Assembly (NCBI GenBank): GCA_037903355.1
Contig: JBAJFE010000042.1
Span: forward strand, 1-64,000
Source: Trichuris trichiura
Taxonomy: Eukaryota; Nematoda; Enoplea; Trichinellida; Trichuridae
DNA length: 64,000 bases
Reading direction: 5' to 3'
Shown: one piece after another, positions 1 to 12,500 of the stretch
Layout: every line of letters begins with the position of its first letter
Numbering within the stretch: position 1 is the first letter of the stretch
Notes under the pieces: generated by a model
Seen by the model: only the letters and a program-made list of their open reading frames with translations
What the model was told of the DNA's origin: nothing
Database searches by the model: none
Translations under genes and position numbers: made by a program

Positions 1-254
1 ATTTAAAGTGCATTACGGCGGAGCAATTGTTTAAAAGAATAACCATGCGACTAGGCTAGTAATAAGAGAAGGTAAGGGCATGGTACCAGATTCTGCGCCT
101 ACGCCTTCAGGCTTTTTAGTCGTTAATCTTTAGGACGACCGCCTTGGAAAAAAGGCTTTCAAGATTTTCTTCAGAAGGTGTAGATAAGATGCATTATCAG
201 GAAGGGCAGAATGACCAGTCGACGGACCGATAAGCCTAGGCTGTGTTGGAAGTC

Positions 255-400
255 AAAGGAAAATACTCCAATTCCTACAGTGGAACAACTGGTAACACAC
301 TACTTGAGAGATATAAAGAGAATCTGTCAAAAGAGAGAGGAGGGATCACAATCTCAGCTGTACAAAACCATCAAGGAAGACCACAACTGCTTATTCTGAA
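255..400 (+). pseudogene. GIY-YIG-endonuclease-like PLE fragment
   Basis: One frame shows YSGTTGNTLLERYKEN followed some 12 residues later by SAVQNH. This resembles the core of the GIY-YIG endonuclease domain of Penelope-like elements (YxGxTGxxLxxRxxEH, then SAVxxH). The reading frame is short and closes at about 425, so it can only be a remnant. It lies upstream of the reverse transcriptase remnant, not downstream as in a canonical Penelope element. It may therefore be the 3' end of a preceding copy. The identification is tentative. Confidence 0.35.
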
Positions 401-1129
401 TGGATTAACAGAGCAAGCGCTGTAGTCGTCATCGGTCATCGAAGATGTACAATAACGATCAGAAAGCCTTCATGGTCAAGTATTATGTTGAGAATTACGT
501 TTCGCACTGGCGAAGCTGAATTAAGTTTTCTTCGCTACACGGTAACACAGTTTACCGCTAAAGCCTACGAAATACGGCATGGATGAGTGAATTCCATGGG
601 TTGTTATCATCGTATCATGTGGATTAAAGCGTAATAAAGGAACTCAAGTAAAGAAATACAGACCATTGCACTTGTGAATATGGTTAAGTGAGATGTGTGC
701 TGCTACTACGTAATGTAGATCGGAGTTAAAAAAAAACCATCCACGTTGCAAACTATGAATTCAACAGCTTTTGAAGATGAAAATGACGGAGTGAAAATTA
801 TCTTCAACACTTTAAGATTCCGTAACAGTTTATCGAGCAAGAGCTATTCTGTCATCCGTAGTTGTCATGCTTTAACGTTCACTTTTGTTTCCGCTGAAGA
901 TGGGAAAAGAGGAGCGCCGTAAAACTCAGAGAATAAAACTTTATTTTTAACGTGCTCAGAGAGTAGAGAGACAACTTTACCTGTGGTAGCGTTATTTCCA
1001 TTACTACTAATCTTCGTTCTTGTCGGTGCGTTTATGTTTTCATTTTATGGGATTACCAAAGATTTCAATTATGAATCTATTTGCGTTCAGGCATCTTGAG
1101 TCTACATAAATTAAAACGCGGCCTACTAA

Positions 1130-1760
1130 TGAATGGATGAGCCGAGACGTAATATTTAGTTACGATGTTACAGATTTCTTTGCTAACGTTCCAATAAGTT
1201 ACATACTTAAAATCCTGCTCGACCTGTTAAGCTTTGTAAGAGCAATCTTTTGTCAGATGAAAGTAACACCTTTCCACTGAAAAGAATGAAGAAAATTGGC
1301 AGCCTTTTGCGGGCGACAGGGCAACTATTTTAAATCTGAAGACCGTTTCTTCCTTCAAAAAGACGAGAGGGAGTCCACCCGTGCCACCTCTTCTCGCCAA
1401 TTCTCGTTGATGTGCTCATGGGACACCTGAGCAAACAGCATTTGCTCTCGCGAACAGTGACATGAATCCTTCCTTTTTCAAGAAACATGTAGATGACATT
1501 TTCGCCTGAGTTAGCACCGGGATAGAGAATTCCTTCCTAAGCCATTAAAATAGTATTTCAGCTGGAAAAATTAAGTTAATAATGGAGGAACAGTTCGACG
1601 GCAGGCTAGCATTCCTAGACATCTTGATGATTAAGGAAGGATGTAAGCTTAAAAGTGCTGTATTCAGAAAACCCATCCATTCTGACAGGTATGTGCATTT
1701 TTCTCCTAAGATCCCATTTCTATAAAAAGAGGTATTGCCACCGGTATGCTCCATCGGCCA
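1130..1760 (+). pseudogene. Penelope-like reverse transcriptase, degenerate
   Basis: Three conserved reverse transcriptase blocks appear in order. Near 1149-1193 the translation reads VIFSYDVTDFFANVP, matching the PLE block with the first catalytic aspartate. Near 1480-1506 it reads KKHVDDIFA, the VDD active-site block, closed at once by a stop at 1507-1509. From 1582 it reads MEEQFDGRLAFLDIL, then FRKPIHSDRYVHF, the thumb-region motif that follows the active site in PLEs. The first block is in a different frame from the other two, and there are several in-frame stops, so the copy is dead. A hammerhead-like motif follows at 2086-2131, as expected for PLEs. Confidence 0.75.
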
Positions 1761-2085
1761 TCTGTAACTGTGACCCGTCCCTTTAACGCTCTAACTTGAA
1801 TCTCATCTCACCCACGCTAACTGATGACGGTGACCCTAAACGTTTCCATAAATCTATCATACTTTTGAAGATATAATGTCTTCGTACGGGACCAAATAAT
1901 TTCATTTTGGCTTCTTTTGTACGGATTTTCCCGCTCGAAATGTTGCTCGCTCAATTAAATTTGATTCACCCGCTCGAACTGCTGACGGACAAAGAGAAGA
2001 ACTACAAGGCCCACTTTAAAACACTGGCCTTTAAACAGCTATAGACGTTGCACGTTACTAGTACACTTTAGTCATACGTCAATCC

Positions 2086-2131
2086 TTAGACCGCTGATGA
2101 CGGGTCAAGTTCGGACCCGAAAGCTACGGAC
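2086..2131 (+). ncRNA. Hammerhead-ribozyme-like motif (PLE type)
   Basis: The core CTGATGA (2094-2100) is followed by a stem (CGGGTC with GACCCG, loop AAGTTCG) and GAAA at 2119-2122, then GCTA and CGG. The CGG can pair with the CCG that precedes the core, giving a short helix I. This is the layout of the minimal hammerheads known from Penelope-like elements, with predicted cleavage after 2126. An extra C separates the CTGATGA core from helix II. The mirror copy is at 16546-16591. Confidence 0.6.
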
Positions 2132-2898
2132 ATTTTATTAAGAAAAGTTTATTAATAAAAGTTTATTCAACGGGACACAAAAAATCCGTACAAAAGAAGC
2201 CAAAATGAAATCTATCATACTTTGCAAATTTAGCGATTTACCGCTACCCATTCCTGGAAGTACAACACAGCCTCATTCCGTCTTGTTTATTCCCTATCAT
2301 AACGACGTGAACAGGTCAAACGCATAGGACAATCGCTTAACTCCGTAATACGCTTTAAAGGTTCCTGTCACCCTCTTTCGACTTTAACAAGTGACAAGAT
2401 CACGTTTCTTTTGACATGACGGCGGTGGCAGCTTAGCAGATCAAATGTGCTTGCAACGTCTCTTAGACATGCCAAACGGGCTACGCTTTGTTTAAAAGGT
2501 TACAAATCATATGAAAATGTTCAACCAGTACTTGCATATCGAAGACAGGCTAAAGGGGTCGGAGAAATTACATTCAGGACAACTGCAAAACCTATTCCCT
2601 GAGAAGATCATGGAAATTACGACGGACGCCTCCATGGCTGTTCCGTTCAGTGTTCACTCGACCTATTGCCGATGATCATAACGCGGGAAAACAACTTCCA
2701 TCTACGCGACATAAAATAGGGTATCTTCATTCTCGTTAACGCAAATACCAATCGCGGCCAGGGGTACAGAGGTTAATGATATATGGAGCAAACTCGTCAG
2801 TAAATACCGCTGCTGCACTACACTGAGATAGTCAGACCTATTGTTCCCTTGAGAGGCCTATATAAATGTTTAACTGAGTGAATCCCTTCTCCATGAGT

Positions 2899-2995
2899 TA
2901 CGCTGACGACGGGAGTAGTGCGTCACAGAAGTTAACCGCGTGTATTCTCTGTGCATTTCCTAACAACTTGCTCATCCATTCGTTGGTAGGGCGTG
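2899..2995 (+). repeat. PLE hammerhead-plus-box module, decayed
   Basis: A CTGACGA core at 2903-2909 has lost its stem II partner. About 60 bases on lies the family box TTGCTCATCCATTCGTTGG (around 2969-2987). This box recurs at least eight times in the window downstream of hammerhead-like motifs. The mirror copy lies at 15682-15778 on the minus strand. Confidence 0.5.
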
Positions 2996-3179
2996 TGTTG
3001 GTATTTTTATAGGTACAATCACAAAGAACGGAAAGAAGCTATGGGAAGATCAAGAATGAGAATTCATAAACCCGTTATCAACCATTCTGCCCGTCAGATC
3101 AGGAGTCATGCCGTATCGGAAAGAATCTACCGTGCAGAAGAAGCTTGTTATTTGTACTATAGTGTTTATCTCTATTAAA

Positions 3180-6100
3180 TCATGTCGACTATTTCTTTTG
3201 TAGTTCTATTAGATCTATGCATAAGTGCTACAGGTCACATTTCTGCGGCAGTAAACGTGAGAGTTTCGCGTTCACTTCAACCACCGCTGAAGAAAAGAAG
3301 GAACGTATTCTTCATGGACGTGTGAAACTTCGGATCACTGTTTCTCCAATTGTCGCTTCGCATTCACTTTGACAGGAAAACCAGTAACGCATATCTCCGC
3401 CACTGTAATGCTTCGTACTTCATCCAAATAACATCGCAGTAGATAATTTATATATTTTTCTAAGCACACCCACACGTAGCTGTTGCGCAAGATCACTGAT
3501 CAGCACCAAAACCATACACTCAAAACGATTTCGACTTTTCTAATTTTTTGACGGCACGTCCAAGAAGATAAACTCTTGTATCAACTTGTGCTCGCCGAGA
3601 CTTGAATTTTGCGGGCAGCCCAGTCACAGAATTCTCCTTGTGATCAGAGCCACAGTTAAGTCGAAGTTCATGCAGATGGATAAGAGGAGAAGCGCTGGAA
3701 ATGAGTGCGAGAACAATTGTGCAAATTTGCTATCAAACAGCGTTTCAAAGCGTGTCTCCGCCCATTAACGAAACGAACGAGAAAGATTACTCTTTTGCAA
3801 CAAAACTGAACACAGTCAGTCGAGTCAAGTGATTACATGAAAACGAAAAAATACCAAGTACAATCACGACAAAAAAATCGTATTCGTCAAAACTTTACAA
3901 ACGTTTCACGTATCTGCACGAAAAAGGGCTTGCTGCATATGCTTCAAACATTACGTGTATGGCATTTCCGCCATCCATGGAAAGCGACGGTGGCGTCAAC
4001 AAGCTTCACGATAATTGTGAGGACGACGAATACTTCACGAAAAAACCAGTAGCATTGCAACTTCACTTTCTGCGCATTTAACGTAAAAACACTGTACAGT
4101 TTATGCATAGATCTAATATACTACTGTTTCTTATTTTTACGACACGACTATGTGCTAGTAAAATGGGACAACATATCAGTGTAGACCGTTAGCGAACATC
4201 CAGCATTACAGGGCTCACACTTCTGTCAATAAACTTCTATCGTTGCTATTGCAGGTGCATAGCATTATTTTAGACTGAGTTGCCAAAAATTGACAAATAT
4301 GTTTTTTTTATTTTCGTTAATGCTTTTCAGCAATTCTGTGGCCAATATAGAGTGTTAACTTTCTATAAAAGGTAATGTATAAGCTGGTTGCAAAAGAGAA
4401 AAAGAGGGCTTTGAGAGAGCTTTTCTTTTTTCTTCTTTTTCTTTGAGAGAGCTATATTTTTTTATTTACTAGCCGGCAGAACGGATGATTACAAGACTAT
4501 AAGAAAATCAATGAATAAAAAACCTTTTGTAGATTTGAAGATTTGACGAGGCCTATCTGTGAAAGGTATTGTGAATACTGATACTAAACAAAGCGATTTG
4601 CTTTTGTGAGGCCTTGATAGGATAAAGGTTTGCAGCGAAGTTGCCCTCTATTGATGGTTCATAATTAAGGTTTAACAGGTGTGGAAGGAACTGCGGCACA
4701 GTTTTGAGAAAAAATGTTACGTAAAATTCTGCGAATTTTCATTCCGTGAAATAATTTTGTAAATGTGGTTTCTTGGTACGGGAAAGTGGATTTTCATGTT
4801 GTACTCTTCTATGGAATGTGGGTCCCGTTTAAAAACATTTTATTTACTCCGGAGTAAGCTGCTCCTGAGCATAGAAGTGATGTTTATGTTACCATCTCAC
4901 ATTTTTCCAATTATGAATCTATGATTTCTGGTAACATCTTGAAAAAGACCTACACCAGCTCAATGAAGTATAGCAGTGAAGTGATTGTTAAGAATTCCAC
5001 CATATTTTGATAACATGTCATTGTCACGACACCTGAGCAAAAAGGCCATCTGTCTTTGTTTTAGCGCTTTTTATCGTATCATTAGCGCTTTTTAGACGCA
5101 ATGAACATATATTTTTTCTTTACGGGAAACAGATTCTATTGCCTGCCTTACCCAAAGAAATTAAGCTTGTGGATCACACCTGCCCTCATCATTAGCTGAA
5201 CATATAGGTTACATTGAGTTGACAATAAAGGGGAAAGACTCGTCTAAACCTTTTTGTTCCTATGTAACATCTACTTCGTATTCCCCACTAAAGAGGGAAA
5301 ATGTTTCAAAGAAGTTTGAAGAGACAAGGTATCCATTGATAAAAAAGAAAGTAGCAGAGTGTTCTGGAAAATCTCTGAATGAGAGAAAAGTAGTTTAGCG
5401 TTGGGCAACGAACTGGTAGCACATTGTCTGCAACAATAGAAGAAATCTTGCAAACGCTAAACTATATTCACATGAGAAAGAATTTGCACCACTTTTACTG
5501 TTCACGACTGATAGCAAACTATGTCAGCAGCATTACACAATCGTTATTTCATGCTCTGATGGTGATTGACGAGATGGAGTTCTCCGGATCCTATTGGATT
5601 TAATTATGAAAAGATCTGTGCTTCAACAATACATAAAACTACGGGATGCAGCATGCAGCCACGAACCGCGGATTTTTCAGTGATGAAATAAAGGACTACG
5701 ATTCGCTATAGTTTCTGTCCAGAAACACTTAAATGGAAAGATTCTTTTCCTTATCAAAGGTACGTGTAAATGAGCGATATTACTTATGCCAAAACACGCT
5801 GGTGAGAAGCAACAAACTAAAGCAAATTTCTTTCTACGTAGCAAAAGATGGCCATCTTAGTGCTTTACAAAATCATATGACAAACTATCAAATATATGCC
5901 TGCACTGCGTGTTTTCCTCGTAGAGACAAAGAAATTGCACAACTAATGGACGCCTTTTGTGGCTACAGAATTGCTGTGTAGCTTTAACGAAGATAAAAAC
6001 ACTTTGAAAACTAATCACTGTTATTCCGTAACATTTAGTAATATATTGTTGGTTATGCCGTAGACGGTGTTTCCATCCAACGCTTATTACTTTGTCATGT

Positions 6101-8160
6101 TAGATCATATTTTTGTATTTTGCTAAAATGTATTATTCGTAATATCTTCCCTACATCTCATTACTATTTTTGCGGCACCTGTCTTTGTAAAACGTCTTTC
6201 GTTCTTTATTTGTTCTGTTCATTCGGTTCTACGGAATAATAGTTTACAACTCAGCTCAACATGTTTAAAACTAAACTCATAGTTCGTTGTGATTAATGAT
6301 ATTACAGAAATTGGATGTTTCCTTTGCACCACTGAACAGTTGAAAATCACGCAGCTTTACGGGCTAATGAACGTTTCATTGCTGCGCTATGCTGCTGTAT
6401 GCTGTCCTCACCTTATTCATCATTTTTGGTACTAATTGATATTTACATATATTTCTCCTTTTAGATCGGTTTTGGTATCAATGACTATGTTTCACATTCG
6501 CTTGAATTTTCTATTAAGCTTACAATTTTCGCGTAATTTTTGCTGTAGGCGTGCATTTTATTCAATATCGACCTTAAGGCGTTGAAACAAAACTATTGCC
6601 GCCGCTTGCTTTTTAGCCGCCTTTTTTTGGAATATTGCATTTCGCAAACTCAGCAGTGGATTGTTCGCAAGTCTGTTACGTGTTGAAAATGAAACTAAAT
6701 TTTTCCTGCTTACATGATTACCGCTTAATATGCATTGGTCGTTAGTTGGGGGCGCTGCTGCATTAATGCTGGCTTTGCAGATAATGCAATACATGGGATA
6801 CTGGAGAAAATGTGACTACTTACCGCATCTTCGACAGGTCGTATGGTTGTTGAGTCAGTTGGTGTCTTCGACTGGTGCCACCTAACATCGCAATGTGAGC
6901 AATGCTTTGTCAATGTATTTGGAGTGGATGCTAGGTCGCATTTCTTAATCTACAAATAAAAAAACAGTTGTAAATTGGTTAATTTTGCTCAAACTGCCTG
7001 GAGGAAAACATATAAGATGCTTTGAATAGTCCATCTTTAATAAATAAGTTAGTTTTGAAACAACTCATATTCGTTTTATTATGGTTTTAGACAGTTCATT
7101 AATCTTTTCTTCGATAAAACCAACGGTTTTCTGTCCCTGATAGATTCATACCTACTCTAACGCAAATAACCTACTTTTGGGTGTTGGTTAGAGTTGACCT
7201 AATGAAATAGTCTTAAAAGCGGTTACTTCCTACACAAGAGGCTTACATTTAACGATTGAAAAGGGAAACCACTCTACGTGTTACTTCTAGTATATTGCCT
7301 TCGGTAAGCGTAGAGCTTATTTTAGGGAGGTGTGGAATAAGAAGTTAGAAAAACTGTAAATTGGCTAAACAAACCAGAATTCGACGTCAACAAAAGGCTA
7401 CCTTATGCTGAGTTTTGGAAATAGAAGCCTATACAACACATAATTTACTCTTTGAGATTGCCACTGCTATTCATCTCTTCAAATGTAAGGATTGGCATTG
7501 GTCGGATCATAGCAAAGTTTACAACTTAAAGATTGTATTAGTATCTGCACGCTGAATTTCGTTCAAAAAGTGCACATTCTGTGCCTTGATAAAACTATCA
7601 TTTAATTGGCTTGGGACAGACATTTCCTATAGCAATAATGTCGCTGTATCCTCCGCTGATTTCATGGAGGTTTGATGCTACCGAATCCAATATATTCTCT
7701 AATGAACGATTCGTCGCCTCGCTTAGACTTTTGCTTGTAAGCATAATGACTCCGCTTTTTAAACAGGTGCCACGTTGAAGTTCTACTTAAAGGCTTAAAG
7801 GCTTACTCGGGGCCGAGTTAAGTTTCATACATTTGTTATAAGTAAATGCTTAGCCTTCTAATTCTGCACTGCTATGATAGCCACATATTACGGAGTGGTG
7901 CTCTTACTGATACCGATAAGTGGCATTTCCTGTTCGTCGTTTCTTTCTTCTTTTCTGGCACCGTTGAACGGTTTAAGCTTCCTTTCCATTCTCATTAAAT
8001 GGATAAAATGCAAACGTACCAAATTCTTCTTATCGTCGGCTGGAATGTCATGGCGGAGGCGACTGACGTTGGCCATTAGAGCAAAAGAATTAAACAAAAA
8101 GCCAATAAAAATTTGCGGATAACGAAGGCAACGCAATAATCATAAGGTGTGCATACAGGA
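3180..8160. other. Palindrome left-arm middle, no gene seen
   Basis: AT-rich sequence with only short unsupported reading frames. From ~3600 it diverges from its mirror on the right arm by scattered substitutions and small indels. I see no recognisable protein domain, RNA gene or terminal repeat. The mirrored stretch at ~10500-15500 is equally empty. Confidence 0.6.
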
Positions 8161-8616
8161 AATGGTAATACGCAGAAATAAATTGTAGTTGCGGCTTTCA
8201 GTCGTTCATCGGTACTGTCAGCGTTGCATTGCAGCTGGCTTGTTGCTCTTGTGTGCGTTTTCGTATCAAATATTTGTTGCGCGGTTACTGGTGACCACCT
8301 TGTTAATGGCTAGTAGTCGCTGGTGGCCACTTGTCTACAAAGAGCTGTCATACGCTGCGCTGAACGTGGCCAGAATTTGGAATAATCACAAGTGTGCATA
8401 AAACAAATGGTAATACGCAGAAATAAATTGTAGTTGCGGCTTTCAGTTGTTCATCGCTAATTGCAGCTAGCTTGTTGCTCTTGTGTGCGTTTTCGTATCA
8501 AATATTTGTTGCGCGGTTACTGATGATCACCTTGTTAATGGCCAGTAGTCGCTGGTGCCCACTTGTCTACAAAGAGCTGTCATACGCTGCGCTGAACGTG
8601 GCCAGATTTGGGCATT
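8161..8616 (+). repeat. Left-arm-only tandem duplication (~245/211 bp)
   Basis: AATGGTAATACGCAGAAATA begins a unit at 8161 and again at 8406, and both units run to GAACGTGGCCAGA. The right arm has a single copy (about 10280-10500). This shifts the mirror offset by 231 bases and is the largest arm difference. The second unit has lost about 20 bases and carries point differences from the first. Confidence 0.8.
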
Positions 8617-9281
8617 AACGCATACCAGTTTTTGAATCGAAAATTGACGTTTGCAGAGGAAAAAGAACGTCTCTATAAATTAACTGTGTGTGGTTTCACA
8701 GCTCCAGTACACGAACTCTTTCTTCAAGCTAACTCGGACAGACACAACAACAACGACACACAAAAACTCCTCGTAGTACGCTTATATCGCAATTGCCGAC
8801 GCACTTCTCGACCGCGCCAGCTTCTGTCTGCGCTGCGTCACATACCCTATCAACTCTGCCAGCTGCTCGGCCATCTGCTCAGCCACCCACTCTTTTCTGT
8901 CCTGCAATAGTGAGAGCATCATTTTAAAGCACACTGTGCAAGCACAGCTTGCAATAATATGCAACCTGAAGTTGTGAAGATGTTTCAAAGAAAACATAAG
9001 AACATTTGAGCGTATACGTAGTTACGGCGTCCTTTTGCTTTCGCTGATCTACCAACGTATTAATGTCATCTGAAACAGAGTGCATATAAACAAGTATTCC
9101 TTTGTAGCATTTACTGAATTTTTGAAAAGTTGTGTAGCAATAGACAAATGAACATTTAAGGAACGAACGTTATACTCTGTTGCTCTGGTACCATCCCTGT
9201 TGGCTAGGATGCTTTGATATCTGTGAGTAAACACAAAACAGATAAAAAATGTATCACCTGAAATTCCCTTTCCAACAGAAA

Positions 9282-9597
9282 AGGTGGAATTGGAATGGGA
9301 CGCAAGAAATGCAGCCACACGAACCAGCCGTTTTTATCAAATAAAAAAGCAAACGCTCAACGTGACCTCACTTTGCTCCTGTTATCTTATCGGATGATTG
9401 GTTGCCTTAAGCAAACAGTGCACACGACCCAATTATCTGTCGACCGAATTGCAATAAGCGATGATGCGGCGCAGTGCTGGACGTTAGGCTTAAAGTGATT
9501 TGCCTGAGGCTGTTGGGCGCAAATTTTATCTGTCTCTGTAATATAAACACTACCGAATAGGGTCAGCTAATTTGCGTCACCATCTTGATCACAAACA
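9282..9597. other. Loop (spacer) of the giant palindrome
   Basis: These 316 bases separate the two arms. The arms end where the mirrored sequence around CCAACAGAAA (left, to 9281) and TTTCTGTTGG (right, from 9598) stops pairing. A segment at about 9542-9577 recurs in inverted orientation at about 20519-20554. An open frame covers 9295-9498, but it is short and resembles nothing known to me. Confidence 0.8.
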
Positions 9598-12500
9598 TTT
9601 CTGTTGGAAAGGGAATTTCAGGTGATACATTTTTTATCTGTTTTGTGTTTACTCACAGATATCAAAGCATCCTAGCCAACAGGGATGGTACCAGAGCAAC
9701 AGAGTATAACGTTCGTTCCTTAAATGTTCATTTGTCTATTGCTACACAACTTTTCAAAAATTCAGTAAATGCTACAAAGGAATACTTGTTTATATGCACT
9801 CTGTTTCAGATGACATTAATACGTTGGTAGATCAGCGAAAGCAAAAGGACGCCGTAACTACGTATACGCTCAAATGTTCTTATGTTTTCTTTGAAACATC
9901 TTCACAACTTCAGGTTGCATATTATTGCAAGCTGTGCTTGCACAGTGTGCTTTAAAATGATGCTCTCACTATTGCAGGACAGAAAAGAGTGGGTGGCTGA
10001 GCAGATGGCCGAGCAGCTGGCAGAGTTGATAGGGTATGTGACGCAGCGCAGACAGAAGCTGGCGCGGTCGAGAAGTGCGTCGGCAATTGCGATATAAGCG
10101 TACTACGAGGAGTTTTTGTGTGTCGTTGTTGTTGTGTCTGTCCGAGTTAGCTTGAAGAAAGAGTTCGTGTACTGGAGCTGTGAAACCACACACAGTTAAT
10201 TTATAGAGACGTTCTTTTTCCTCTGCAAACGTCAATTTTCGATTCAAAAGCTGGTATGCGTTAATGTCCAAATTCTGGCCACGTTCAGCGCAGCGTATGA
10301 CAGCTCTTTGTAGACAAGTGGCCACCAGCGACTACTAGCCATTAACAAGGTGGTCACCAGTAACCGCGCAACAAATATTTGATACGAAAACGCACACAAG
10401 AGCAACAAGCCAGCTGCAATGCAACGCTGACAGTACCGATGAACGACTGAAAGCCGCAACTACAATTTATTTCTGCGTATTACCATTTCCTGTATGCACA
10501 CCTTATGATTATTGCGTTGCCTTCGTTATCCGCAAATTTTTATTGGCTTTTTGTTTAATTCTTTTGCTCTAATGGCCAACGTCAGTCGCCTCCGCCATGA
10601 CATTCCAGCCGACGATAAGAAGAATTTGGTACGTTTGCATTTTATCCATTTAATGAGAATGGAAAGGAAGCTTAAACCGTTCAACGGTGCCAGAAAAGAA
10701 GAAAGAAACGACGAACAGGAAATGCCACTTATCGGTATCAGTAAGAGCACCACTCCGTAATATGTGGCTATCATAGCAGTGCAGAATTAGAAGGCTAAGC
10801 ATTTACTTATAACAAATGTATGAAACTTAACTGGCCCCGAGTAAGCCTTTAAGCCTTTAAGTAGAAGTTCAACGTGGCACCTGTTTAAAAAGCGGAGTCA
10901 TTATGCTTACAAGCAAAAGTCTAAGCGAGGCGACGAATCTTTCCTTAGAGAATATATTGGATTCGGTAGCACTAAGATTAAACCTGCCTGAAATCAGCGG
11001 AAGATACAGCGACATTATTGCTATAAGAAATGTATGTCACAAGCCAATTAAATCATAATTTTATCACGGTACAGAATGTGCACTTTTTAAAAGAAATTCA
11101 GCGGGCAGGTACTATTACAATCTTTAAGTTGTAAGCTTTGTTACGATCCGACCAATGCTAATTATTAAGTTTGAAAATTTGAAGAGATGACTAGCAGTGG
11201 CAGATCTCAAAGAGTAAATTATGTGTTGTATAGGGTTCCATTTCCAAAATTCAGCGTAAGGTGGCCTTTTGTTGACGACGAATTCTGATCTGTTTAGCAA
11301 ATTTACAGTTTTTCTGACTTCTTATTTCACACTTCCCTAAAATAAGCTCTACGCTTGCTGAAGGCAACACATTACAAGTAATACGTAGAGTGGTTTCCCT
11401 TTTCAATTGTTGAAAGTAAGCCTGTTGTGTAGGAATTAACCGCTTTTAAGACCATTTCTTTAGTGTAAGCACGAACAACACGTAAAAATAGGTTATTTAC
11501 GTTAGAGGAAGTATGAATCTATCAGGGCCACAAAACAGTTGATTTTATCAATGAAAAGGTTAATGAGCTATCTAGAACCGTAATAAAACGGGTGTTAGGT
11601 GTTTCAAAACTAACTTATTAAAGATGGCATTTTCAAAGCATCTTCTTATACTGTTTTCCTCCAGGCAGTTTGAGTAAAACTAACCAATTTACAATTGTTC
11701 GTTATATTTGTAGATTAAGAAATGCGACCTACCGTCCACTCCAAATGCATCGACAAAGCATCATTGGTCACATTGCGATGTTAGGTGGCACCAGTCGAAG
11801 ATACCAACTGACTCAACAACCATACGACCTGTCGAAGATGCGGTAAGTAGTCAGATTTTCTTCAGTATTCCATGTGTTGCATTATCTGCAAAGCTAGCAT
11901 CAATGCAGCAGCGCGTCCAACTAACGGTCAATGCATATCAAGCGGTAATCATGCGAGCAGAAAAAATTCAGCTTCATCTCCAGCACGTAACAGACTTGCA
12001 AACAGTCCGCAGCTGACTTTGCGAAATACATTGTTCCAAAGAAAAGGCGGCGAAAAAGCAAACGGCGGCAATAGTTTCGTTTCAACGCCTTAAGGTCGAC
12101 ATTGAATAAACTGCACGTCTACAGCAAAAATTATGGGAAAATTGTAAACGTAATGGAAAAATCCAGCGAATGTTAGGCATAGTCATTCAGATCAAAACTG
12201 ATGCAAAATTAGAAATACATGTAAATATCGATTAGTACCAAAAATAAAGAATAAGATGAGGACAGCATACAGCAGCATAGCAGAGCTATAAAACGTTCAG
12301 TAGCCTGTAAAGCTGTCTGATTTTCCACTGTTCAATGGCGCAGAGAAAACATCTAATTTCTGTAACATCATTAATCACAACGAACTATGAGTTTAGTTTC
12401 AAACACGTCGAGCTGAGTTGCAAACTATTATTCGGTAGAACACTCAAATGAACAGAACAAATAAAGAACGAAAGACGCTTTACGAAAACGAGTGCCGCAA

